NCBI GenBank assembly: GCA_051453625.1
Contig: JBOZIK010000001.1
Location: 276,948,946-277,012,945, forward strand
Length of the DNA: 64,000 bases
Reading direction: 5' to 3'
DNA from: Welwitschia mirabilis
Taxonomy: Eukaryota > Gnetophyta > Gnetopsida > Welwitschiales
Positions 36,060-45,795 of this stretch are shown here, in pieces; the first letter of the stretch is position 1; every line of letters begins with the position of its first letter. The notes under the pieces are model-generated. The model was not told the DNA's origin. It made no database searches and worked only from the letters and a program-made list of their open reading frames with translations. The position numbers were made by a program, and so were the translations under genes.

Positions 36060-37480
36060 TCAATAGGTTAGACTCTTAACAAAGAACAAACAAGCAATAG
36101 GATGGATCCTATATGACATTAGAGAGATTGACCTCAGTATTTACATGCACCATATCTATTTAGAAAAAAATGTCAAATCATCCATTAAAGCACCATGTAG
36201 GATAAATCCAACTATGGAGGAAGCTGTGAAAAATGAGGTAACTAAACTTCTTAAGAATGGGATTATCTATCTTATTTAAGATAGCAAATAGATAAGTCAA
36301 ATTCATATTATAGTGAAGAAATTAGGAATTACCCCTGTTCCTAATGAGCATAATGAGCTTATCCCTACCAAACCTACTATAAAATGGAGGATGTGTATTT
36401 ATTATAGAAAATTAAATGCTATGTTTAGAAAATATCATTATACTCTTTCTTTCTAGATCAAATTTTAGAACAACTTGCTGGGTGCCCTTTTTACTATTAT
36501 TTGAATGGATACTCAAGTTATAATTAGATTAAATTACTTTCAAAGATTAAGACAAAACCACCTTTACTTACCCCTATGGAACATTTGCTTACAAATGAAT
36601 GCCTTTTGGCCCATGCAATGCACCTGTTACTTTTCAAAATTGCATGTTTGAAATCTTATTTGACTTATTAAATTTAAGTGTCAAAATATTTATGAATGAA
36701 TTCTTAGTTTAAGGAATATCATTTAACCACTATTTAAATATCTTAGAATGTGTCCTCAAAAAATGCATTGAAAAATGCCTTGTACTCAATTGGGAAAAAT
36801 GCCATTATATGGTAAATCAAGGTATAGTTTTAGGACATCTCATCTCAACGAATGGATTTAGGTAGATCTTAATAAGATCTCATTGATCACATACCTTTTA
36901 ACCCTTAAAAACAAAAAGACATTAGATCGTTCTTAGGGCATGCAGGACATTATAAAAGGTTCATTAAGGATTTAAGTAAAATCTCTAAATCTTTATGTAA
37001 TCTTTTAAGCAAGAATTCCTCCTTTAACTAGACTATATAATGTCAAAATGCATTTAAATAAGTTAAAAAAAGAAAACTAAATTCCACACCCATTATCCAA
37101 TCACCTAATTTAAAATTATCTTTTAAACTTGTGTATGATGCAAGTTACTTTGCAATAGAAGCTATTTGAGGATAAAGAGTTGATAAAAAGCCAATTGTAA
37201 TTCACCACTCTAGTAAAACCATAAATGACATTCAAATCAATTATAATGTCATATAAAAGGAGATTTTAGCTATTGTTGTTGCCCTTGAAAAATTTAGACA
37301 ATATCTTAGCATCTAAGATAGTCATTTACATTAATCACTTAACCCTTAGATACCTTTTACAAAAAAGGATTCAAAACCACATCTTATCAAATGAATCCTC
37401 CTCCTTCAATAATCTGATTTAGAGATTAAAAATAAGAAAGTCTTTGATAATGTTATTATAGTTTAACTTTCACACATATC
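36060..37480 (+). pseudogene. Athila-type RT and RNase H relic
   Basis: Readable in order: NKQAIGWILYDIREIDLSI (near 36085), HNELIPTKPTIKWRMCIYYR (near 36350), FNHYLNILECVLKKCIEKC (near 36722), LNWEKCHYMVNQGIVLGH (near 36785) and, for RNase H, FKLVYDASYFAIEA (near 37125) and EILAIVVALEKFRQYL (near 37262). The RT catalytic box, normally YMDDF, reads FMNEF at 36688-36702, so both catalytic Asp are replaced. Stops are frequent. The protein would copy element RNA and degrade it from the hybrid. Confidence 0.75.
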
Positions 37481-37699
37481 TCTAAATAGTTTGAAAACAT
37501 CTTTACTTATCAATGATGTTTTTCCTAATGAATATCTCTTTTTATTCAAAGAAATACCTTGGTTTGTAGATATCACCTACTACTTAGTCTCCAAAAGTAT
37601 TCCTTCCCACTAGATCATTAATAATAAAAAAAGGTTTTTAAGCTAAGTTAAATATTTCTTCTGAGATAGCCCATATCTTTTTAAATACTATCTAGATCA

Positions 37700-38640
37700 A
37701 GTCATTTGTAAATGTGTCCTCTAACTGATGTTTAAAACATACCTAAACATTGTTATTCTAAGGCTTATGGGGATCACTACTTAGCTAACAAGATCACAAC
37801 AAAAATTCTCCAATCTAGTTTTTATTAGCCATCAATTTTTAAATATTTCTATGTTTATTGTAAAACTTGTGATAACTGTCAATGGTTAGGGAGTCATTCT
37901 CATAGACAAATGATGCCTTTAAACCTAATTTTTGTTGTTAAACCCTTTGATATATAGGGAATTGATTTTCAAGGACCTTATCCATCTTCTAACAGGCATC
38001 AATACATCCTTGTTTATGTTAACTATATAACTAAATGGATTAAATCATGTGATTATCAAAAAAATGATACTGAAACCTTAGTTTAATTCTTTAAAGAAAA
38101 TGTCTTAACCCCTTTTGGCTATTCATGTGTTTTAATTAGTATTAGAGGGACATAATTTTATGACAAAATATTCTACAACCTTCTTGCTAAATACGGGGTT
38201 ACACATAAAGTTGCAATACCTTATCACCCATAATCGAGTGGCCAAGTTGAGGTTATGAATAGGGAACTTAAAAAAATCGTTCAAAAATAGTAGACTCAAC
38301 ACAAAAAGAATAGTCTTTCAAACTTAATGATGTCTTGTGGGCATACCACACTACTTATAAAACACCCTTATGATATCACCTTTTTGATTAGTGTATGGTA
38401 AAGCATGTCATTTACCTATAGAACTTGAGCATAAGGCTTATTGGAAAATCAAGAATATGAAATTAGACTTAGAGGTTGCAAAGAAAAATAGGGCATACAA
38501 CTCAATGAACTAGATTAAATTAGAAATGATGCCTATGAAAACATTTAAGTATAGGATGAACAGATTTCGTGATTAGCATATCCTCAGAAAAACCTTTCAG
38601 GAGGGGGAAATAGTTTTGCTATATAACTCATGCTTACATC
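37700..38640 (+). pseudogene. Athila-type integrase relic
   Basis: The core gives QYILVYVNYITKWI (near 38000), in which the first catalytic Asp of the DDE triad reads Asn (38021-38023). It continues with FYNLLAKYGVTHKVAIPYHP (near 38170) and GQVEVMNRELKKI (near 38240, Glu kept). The tail gives YGKACHLPIELEHKAYWKI (near 38395), which is typical of Athila. The second Asp (in the usual SDGGT) reads as SIRGT. It would insert element DNA into the genome. Confidence 0.75.
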
Positions 38641-38699
38641 TTTTTTTAGGAAAAGACCCTTATTAATAAAAAATATTTTTTCACATGGAGTTATTCTTA

Positions 38700-39660
38700 T
38701 TAAAAACCTCTAAAATAATTAACTCCTTACAGTTAATAGTCACCATCTAAAACATTATCACTCATCCCAACACCCTTTTGAACCTTGCCACTTACTAAAT
38801 CTGTTGTCAAATCACTTCATCAGACCCATAAACCTTGTCATTCTATAGAGAAATACTATAGAACTTATTATTTAGTGAACATAATACTTTAATAATATAG
38901 ATTAATAAATCCTAAACCTCTATTTTCTTTATAAAAATACATAATATTTCACAAAAATCTATGAATTTTTTTCCCTTCAACATAAGACCATATGATAAAA
39001 GAGCATTCTTAGGAAATAAAAATAAAAAATGTATTTTAATTAGGGTCTATTTATTAAGGTTTTAGTGTGCTTGTGTAAAAAATATATCTACCATATGTAA
39101 ACACTATGAATACATCATGTGTAATTAGAAGAAATCTTAATAGATGAAACATGTTATGTTTAACAAAAGATAAACATGTAAGGGACATATTATCTTTAGA
39201 AGATATTTTTATTGAATGTATAAGAGGGTAATGTTAGGAAGATTCTCTTTTAATAAGGATTCTTTTTAAATCCCTATAAATAAGAGGATGTAAGAAGATG
39301 AAGTACATAAATTAGTAAATACTTTAGAAATTAATGTTAAATTGGAAAAGAGAGAAGTAATAGATATTAGAGTTGGAGCATGACAGACACTCTTATGGAG
39401 GGACTTAAGGAGATAATCCCTGGTGTAAGATCATGACTTATTTGTAGTACTTCTTGAATACTATTAAGCATCTGAGTAATAAAGCCTAGATGAGTCTTTA
39501 AAGGCCACTATTAAGGAGAGAGACTAAGAGATATTTGCTAGTTTGATTCTAAATTAAAATTATTGTAATTATTATTTTAGTAAAAATGTAAAGATGAAGA
39601 GAATTATTGATGCCTAAAAATTGTTATAAAGTTTTTGTAACATTTACATTTATTTTTATG
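38700..39660 (+). repeat. Presumed 3' LTR of the Athila-type element
   Basis: It follows the integrase and contains 'tccctataaataagaggatg' (TATA at 39275) with downstream sequence typical of an LTR leader. The boundaries are not defined, and the LINE on the minus strand begins right after it. Confidence 0.4.
39275..39284 (+). promoter_or_regulatory. TATA box in the Athila 3' LTR
   Basis: 'tataaataag' is preceded by an A+T-rich block and followed by a purine-rich stretch. Confidence 0.5.
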
Positions 39661-39759
39661 GATGTTTGAAAAATCTACTCAACTAAGAATGCATTATTTT
39701 GTTATACTTTTTCTTATGATTTATTTCTTTTTTATTTTGATTGAAAAAAAGTTTTTATT

Positions 39760-42700
39760 AAGATCTTAAAGAATTATATAGGAAAGTACCTTCCTATATT
39801 TCATTCAAAGAAATAATTATCCATATTTTAGAGAGATCTAATGGCTATGGTTCTCATTATAATACTAAAATAGAGAAAAAGAGAGGACACAATTAGAAAC
39901 TTTAAGAAAGAGAAAAGCATTTATGATACATAGTTAAGAAGATATCATTGTTGCATAGCTTCCATATCTCAAATAAAATAGCACATATGATAGTGTCCCA
40001 AAGATTTTGAGTCTTATTTGAAGGGATGTAGCTAATACTAAAAATGCAAAGAGGAAAGGAAACCTCAAACTAGATAAATAATTTGTATAGCCAATCTCAA
40101 CTAGAAGTAGTAACCTTGCAATGTCAGAAGATATGATGTAAGAACTCTTTAGTACTACAATAGGTTAGTACCCTCTCACCATCAAGCATTCATCAAGGGA
40201 TAGACCATGATAAAGAAGACACTAAAGAGAAAAAGCCATCTTAGTGGTTATTTAAAATTTTCTAGAATTAGAAATATTCTAAAGCCATATTTCATAAGAA
40301 AAATCAATAAACCAAAGGAGATTAGGCTTGAGAAGCTTATTATTACAAGGTGAGTTATACCTGTAACCTTCTTTGCATGAGGAAAATAGCATTTTTAGCC
40401 AACTCCATAAGGTTTCTTCTTCAAAGAGCATAGCACTATTAATGTTTTACTAGAGATGAGAATTAAGTGAGTAGATTATTTTAGAAAAAGATGAAGGGAT
40501 ATTATATTTATCTTGAATTCAGCTATGACAAGAAGGATCTCTTTCATTAGGTATCCAAACATCTTTAATTTGAATCTGATCCTTTTTTTAAAGGAGGTTA
40601 TGTGCAATTATTTAACTAATTAATTAACCTATGAAATTAAAATGGGAGTGCTATATGTAATATTTATGGTTAATAGCCTTAAAATAAGAAATAAGAAAGC
40701 TTTTAATGATAACTAAGTAGACTAGAGAGCCTATAGCAATGATGAAGCATGAAAAGAAAAGTGGTACGATAGAAAAGAAGATTAGAAAAGCTTAAATCTT
40801 TCTAACAAGAATATATTTTTAGTGAGGCATTAGCAGTTGCATTATAGATGAGAATCTTGATAGCATCATCATCCTTAATGTATTGAACAATTTACTTAGC
40901 AGCAATAGCTTTAATTTATAAGGAGGAGAAGAGGATTTCAAGGCCTTCCATTTTGCTTAGTTTATAATAATTTTTGTAGATGATACAATGGAAATCAAGT
41001 TTTTAAGTTTTTGAATTCTATGTAAACTTTTTAAGTCGTTTATTTATGCAGGAAAAAGAAGAATTATAAAACATGATATGATAAGAGAGTTTTTCTAAAA
41101 ACTAGAAATATACCAAGAAAAGGTAATCTTCTAGAGGGTTAAGTGCTAATTTTTCTTTGAATTTTTTTTTCCAAACCCCCTATTAAAGATGATTTCTAGT
41201 GACTTAAATGAAATGTGTAGAGTTTAAGTATTTCTTCTAGGTGAGTGCACTTTTTTGGAAGAGTGTAATAGAAATTTGGTCAAACCTCTTTGTAATAGGC
41301 TAATTTTTTTCAATTTATTAGGGATCCTATATTCTTATTAAAAAAAAAAGATAATGTAAGAGTTCTTTGATGTCATCTTTAGTGTCTTTAATACAGAAGA
41401 AGGAGTTATTAGAAAAGTGATAATTACAAAGTTGTTGCTCATTATTCAAGAGACAAAACCCTAAAAGCATTACTATTTCAAGTTTCTTATTAATAAGATT
41501 ATCTAAAGCATAAATGAGAAAATTGTAGAGAAAGACATAAGGGGGTAGCCTTAATGAATAAATCCTTTTAGAGAGAATAGTTAAGAAGAAATCCCATTGA
41601 TGATAATATTAACAATAGAATATGTGAGTGTATTTTTAGTCATAGAAATAAATTGTTTTTGAAATCATAGTTTTTATAACATAGAAAGAATGGAAGATTG
41701 AGAGATTCTATTGAAATATTTGTATAATCAATCTTAAAAAAAGGAAATATTTTGATTTCTTTTCTTCCTTTATTTCTACACCTTGGCCAAAGCGAGAAGA
41801 TTATCTAAAATATATCTACTTTGAAAAAATATTACCTTGCTTAATTTTAATAATAGGAGATAGGATATCTTTTAATCTTAAACCTAAATATTTCATAATA
41901 AATTAGTAGAACTATTTAGAAAAGTTAATGGACTTCTAATGCTATAATTTTGGGCCATTGGATTTTTAAAGAATGACTTTTATCTCACTACAATTGATGA
42001 ATTTTCCAAGAGAACTTGTTATAAATCCTTGTTCAATAACATTAATAAGTTTTCTTCACATATTTTAATTCTTTTTCTAAATCTCTACTAAGAAATCATT
42101 AATTCCTAGATATTTCTTATTAGTTAAGGAAAAATAAGTTTTTTTGAGTTCCTTAATCAAAAGGTATTTGTTGAGCATCTGCTTATCTTAAGTAAAATGA
42201 TACTTGATTTGAAAGAAATTTTCAAAGTGGTTAAAGAAGAGTTGAAAAATGTTAGAGTCTTTATAAAAAGCTTGCCCATTAAAGCAAATAAAGGACACCA
42301 TAATGCAAATAAGAAAGATATTCTTTAAGAAAGAGAAAATCTCTTTATTTCAGTTATCACCATGATGAATCCCAAAAGTCTTTAGTTTTTAATAGATCCC
42401 CTCCAGTCTTTAGCACATTGATTCATTAGAATTCTTAATGAAAAATATAAGATTAGCATTTAAATCAAGTTTATATAGTTGTTCAATGACAAATTTTTAT
42501 TGCTCATCCAAATCTTTCTCAAGATGACCTCTCTAATATCTTCCTTCCTTAGTGAGAAGCTTCTAAACTTTTCTAGCACAACCTTCTTGTCTGTTACAAC
42601 TTGTTCTCTAGTTGACATTTCTCTCTCCCATCAAAGAATCATTTAAAGAATTAGGAATGTTCAAAATGGAAGATAGAAATTGATTCTCCTTTTTCAAGTG

Positions 42701-43434
42701 TATGTAAGAAATGTTTAAGATGAAATGAATTATATTATTAGAATTCAACTAAGGGATGCCAAAGCTTATTGAGAAGGAGAAAGGAAGGTGATCTAATAGA
42801 GAGCTATATTAAGTAAAGGGAAAATTGTAGATTTTGAAAAAAAAAAAAATAAGGAAGATCGTAGACCCTATATAGATACTAAAAAATAAACCTTTCATAA
42901 GATCTAATACCGTTCTAAGTGAAGAAGTTTGAAGGATTTTTAAAAGGATAAGTGATGAGACCAAAAATCTCCCATTTGTCTTTTAGATAGAACTAGCTTC
43001 TAAATCTTAAGTATGTCAAAAGAGAAGTTCATCTAATTTATCATAAGAATTTTCCAAAAATTTGAAATCACTAAAGAAAATCCAATAGACATGAGGAAGA
43101 TGATAAGTGAGCCATTCCCAAAGGCTAATCCTTTTAGTTAAAGTAGTAGGGGCATAAAAGGTTACATATTCCTATAAAGCTATTTGAAATTTATAAGCGA
43201 TACTATGTTACATGCTAGCTAAAATATTTTCCTTAACAAAAATTAGTACAATGAAAGCATTTATGTAAAATAAGGAAAGCTTAACCTTGTCATTTAATGT
43301 GATTAGTGATGAAACAAGTATGATGTGAAGATATAGCTTGAGAAGAAAAATGCATTTCTAAGAACTTATCTTGGCCTCTTATAAGCCCTAAACATTTAAA
43401 AAACTATCATGGCTAAAGGGAATCACTTAACAAC
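39760..43434 (-). pseudogene. LINE ORF2 relic: RT and C-terminal region
   Basis: On the minus strand: an RT start (KSNGPKL near 41960, then RLKDILSPIIKIKQGN near 41865); the middle (NIIINGISS near 41605 and YPPYVFLYNFLIYALDNLI near 41550); and the catalytic box as NYHFSNNSFFCIKDTKDD near 41400, where FADDS is expected. Both Asp read Asn, at 41407-41412. A C-terminal region similar to the LINE zinc-binding domain reads KMAFSL then YHGLSLDECLMVRGY near 40215. The endonuclease part (42300-43430) is too decayed for motifs. ORF2 makes the nickase and RT for target-primed insertion. It is not functional here. Confidence 0.65.
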
Positions 43435-43878
43435 NNNNNNNNNNNNNNNNNNNNNNNNNNNNNNNNNNNNNNNNNNNNNNNNNNNNNNNNNNNNNNNNNN
43501 NNNNNNNNNNNNNNNNNNNNNNNNNNNNNNNNNNNNNNNNNNNNNNNNNNNNNNNNNNNNNNNNNNNNNNNNNNNNNNNNNNNNNNNNNNNNNNNNNNNN
43601 NNNNNNNNNNNNNNNNNNNNNNNNNNNNNNNNNNNNNNNNNNNNNNNNNNNNNNNNNNNNNNNNNNNNNNNNNNNNNNNNNNNNNNNNNNNNNNNNNNNN
43701 NNNNNNNNNNNNNNNNNNNNNNNNNNNNNNNNNNNNNNNNNNNNNNNNNNNNNNNNNNNNNNNNNNNNNNNNNNNNNNNNNNNNNNNNNNNNNNNNNNNN
43801 NNNNNNNNNNNNNNNNNNNNNNNNNNNNNNNNNNNNNNNNNNNNNNNNNNNNNNNNNNNNNNNNNNNNNNNNNNNNNN
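43435..43878. other. Assembly gap, 444 N
   Basis: Unlike the 100-N gaps this one has a specific length and no duplicated flanks, so sequence of about that size is probably missing. It falls between LINE ORF1 and ORF2. Any frame drawn across it is meaningless. Confidence 0.9.
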
Positions 43879-44690
43879 TAGGTTTCAGAAGGCACCTAAC
43901 ATTCTAAGAAGTAAACTTAATCATGGGAGGGAAATGACAATAGCTCCATTTATGGAATTTTTATTTGTTCTCATTTCAAAAGAAATAGATGAACTTGTAT
44001 TATTTTCATAAGCCTCATCAAGAATAGTGAGTTAATTGAAACTAGCTTTATTTGCAAAAGAAATTAAAGGAAGGGGTGCCTCTACATCTACTTATAGGAG
44101 AGCAATATCATTTGCATTTTTTACTGACAATAACATAGGTTATGTCCTCCATTTGAATCTCTTCATTGCTATCATGCGTTGTGCAAACAAAGAAATAAGT
44201 ATGGGTTATAGTAGGAGGATTTTGTGTAGGTAGTTCATTAGCTTCCATTGCTAGAATATCTTTATTGTTGCTCATGTTTGCTACTTTAGCTAGAGCATCC
44301 TTGGTATTGTTGACATTAACTACATGTGCACTTTGAATTTGCTACTTAAGAAGAAGGAGGGGCTAGTTTCTTTTCTGATGACCTTCTTTTCCATAATGGA
44401 AACACTTGTTTATGAGGAGGAACATGTATGTAAGCTTTTGCTCATGCTTGTGAATGCTGACTTAAAATTCAATAATTTTGGGAAGAGGTTTGGGAAGATC
44501 TACTTACATACAAGCCCTTCCACTTAGCCTTACATTAATAAGCTACTAACGATCTTCTGTGGCATATATTCCAAGTGTTTTAGCCAAGTGATAAATAAAG
44601 GGCCATAATGAGAGGGGTAGATCTACTTAGATAAGAATCCAAAGCTTTGCATTAACAAATTTAAATTCACATTCTAAATAAGAAAAAAAT
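43879..44690 (-). pseudogene. LINE ORF1 relic with zinc knuckle
   Basis: Minus-strand frames give LWPFIYHLAKTLGIYATEDR (near 44610), an ACM.VDLPKPLPKIIEF block (near 44510) and a knuckle KCFHYGKEGHQKRN (near 44400). This is the pattern of the DUF4283 plus CCHC protein found as ORF1 in plant L1 elements. The knuckle has lost its second Cys (Tyr instead) and the last Cys. Downstream is an acidic, Asn-rich part (HDSNEEIQMEDITYV near 44155). ORF1 would bind element RNA. The plus-strand open stretches at 43895-44527 are shadows of this frame. Confidence 0.6.
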
Positions 44691-44700
44691 AAGCAAGGTA

Positions 44701-45338
44701 CCTATAATGTATCAAGGACCCCCATTCTTGATTCATTTGTCTATTCTTCATGAAAGCAAAATAAGAAAAAGCTATCTTACAGATTATGCACTAATATTAC
44801 TTAGAAACCCTTTGTTGCTCACATAGTATGTAACTAGGCTTGAAGTTCATGAGTTGGAGAATGAAACACATCCAACAAAATATTTAGATCTCACTAACTT
44901 AGGTGTTAGCCCATCAATGACCCTTACTAACTTAGGTGTTAACCTCCAAATATCTAGATCTCACTTAGAGTATCTACCAAATACATTGAATCTCCCATTA
45001 AATGCATCAAGTTAACTAATTATGTAACTTTTTCTTATGTATTCAAAAAGGCTTTACGAATCTGTTCAAAATTGACATTATACATATTCCTGAAAATAAT
45101 TAACATCAAGAAAAGTTTAATTTGTAAGAAAAGTGTCACTCAAGATATTAGTCACATGCAAAGATAAATCAAATTCCAAGGCTAATGATTATATGGCCCG
45201 GATTCCCTTTATCACGACAATCATTCACTAATATAATATTACTTTCCTGTCGTTGATATTACAAGGGGATATAGTCATATGTTTATGAAATAGACTCGGC
45301 ATGCGATATAAGACGTCCAAGTTACTCTCTCCGGAAAA
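44701..45338. other. Region upstream of the host gene, no gene; small duplication
   Basis: 'actaacttaggtgtta' occurs at 44893 and 44926 (33 bp apart), and 'agatctcact' flanks the pair. The two minus-strand ORFs here (45228-45410, 45275-45472) contain the duplicated block and are not plausible genes. G+C rises from about 45190 on, marking the edge of the gene island. Confidence 0.5.
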
Positions 45339-45467
45339 ACGACAAAAATTATGAAGAACCTGAGAATTGGTAACGTTCTCATATTTCCACAAACTTTCCA
45401 AAAACGACAACAGGTTATGAAGACCTGAGAATTGGTAACGTTCTCATATTTCCACAAATTTTCCACT
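45339..45467. repeat. Direct tandem duplication, 65-bp unit, upstream of the ankyrin gene
   Basis: Units at 45339-45403 and 45404-45467 differ at only a few positions. Each contains 'tgagaattggtaacgttctc' followed by 'atatttccacaaa'. The core TGAGAA-9-TTCTCA is an inverted repeat present once per unit. The units are far more alike than the old repeats around them, so the duplication is either young or conserved. Confidence 0.85.
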
Positions 45468-45488
45468 AGCACAGTCTCTTCCTAATTT

Positions 45489-45578
45489 TGACGTCTTTCA
45501 CCCTATTTCAAGCAATGGTTTTCTCTTATCCTCTCGAAGCGATGCTCACGTCACGTCTTGACGCCTCTGCTTACGTCA
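45489..45578 (+). promoter_or_regulatory. Cluster of four TGACG cores (as-1/ocs-like)
   Basis: TGACG/CGTCA cores start at 45489, 45549, 45559 and 45574. The last two stand in the arrangement TTGACGCCTCTGCTTACGTCA, which on the minus strand reads TGACGTAAG followed by a second CGTCA. TGA-type bZIP factors bind paired TGACG in as-1 elements, which often respond to salicylic acid and xenobiotics (known from other plants). That this cluster works for the downstream gene is inference from its position. Confidence 0.45.
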
Positions 45579-45666
45579 CAAGGCAATTGTTCCCACTTCT
45601 GATTTCCGATTTGCGCAGGCAACCGCGACTCTTCTTCTTTCCACATCAACGCCTTGCTTTTACCCG

Positions 45667-45710
45667 ACCAATGAGCCTCTTTACTCCTTTAGCAGACAAT
45701 TCTATTAAAG
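45667..45710 (+). promoter_or_regulatory. Possible core promoter of the ankyrin gene (CCAAT and weak TATA)
   Basis: 'gaccaatgag' carries a CCAAT box at 45668, and 'ctattaaag' at 45702 is a weak TATA-like sequence 35 bases downstream. A start site near 45735 would leave a two-codon upstream ORF (ATG TAC TGA at 45737). The 81-codon open stretch at 45488-45733 covers this region and is more likely promoter than gene. Confidence 0.3.
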
Positions 45711-45795
45711 CCCGAGTATCCACCTCCCTTTAGACCATGTACTGAGTGCCCTGGAAGAAGGGGGAACATTCAGTAAGTGTGCAGGCCTCTTAGTT

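Larger units (their letters stand above)
31450..39660 (+). mobile_element. Athila-type Ty3/gypsy element
   Basis: The order is a presumed 5' LTR (ending near 32765), tRNA-Asp-type PBS, leader with tandem repeats, gag, protease, RT, RNase H, integrase and 3' LTR-like sequence with a TATA box. This is the layout of the Athila lineage, and each domain reads closest to that lineage. I could not align the two LTRs by eye, so their outer boundaries are estimates. All frames contain stops. Confidence 0.7.
39660..44700 (-). mobile_element. LINE (L1-type) on the minus strand
   Basis: Minus-strand frames give an ORF1-like protein with a zinc knuckle (right) and an ORF2-like protein with RT and C-terminal zinc-binding region (left), the order of plant L1 LINEs. 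T-rich plus-strand sequence near 39715-39770 could be the remnant of the poly(A) tail. It lies directly next to the Athila LTR. Confidence 0.65.

Noticed and set aside
43409-44011. 200-codon plus-strand ORF across the gap
   Set aside because: More than 140 of its codons are N. The real bases on its right belong to the minus-strand LINE ORF1.
45488-45733. 81-codon ORF upstream of the ankyrin gene
   Set aside because: It covers the TGACG cluster and CCAAT box and has no recognisable domain. I treat it as promoter or leader, though part of it could be an upstream exon.
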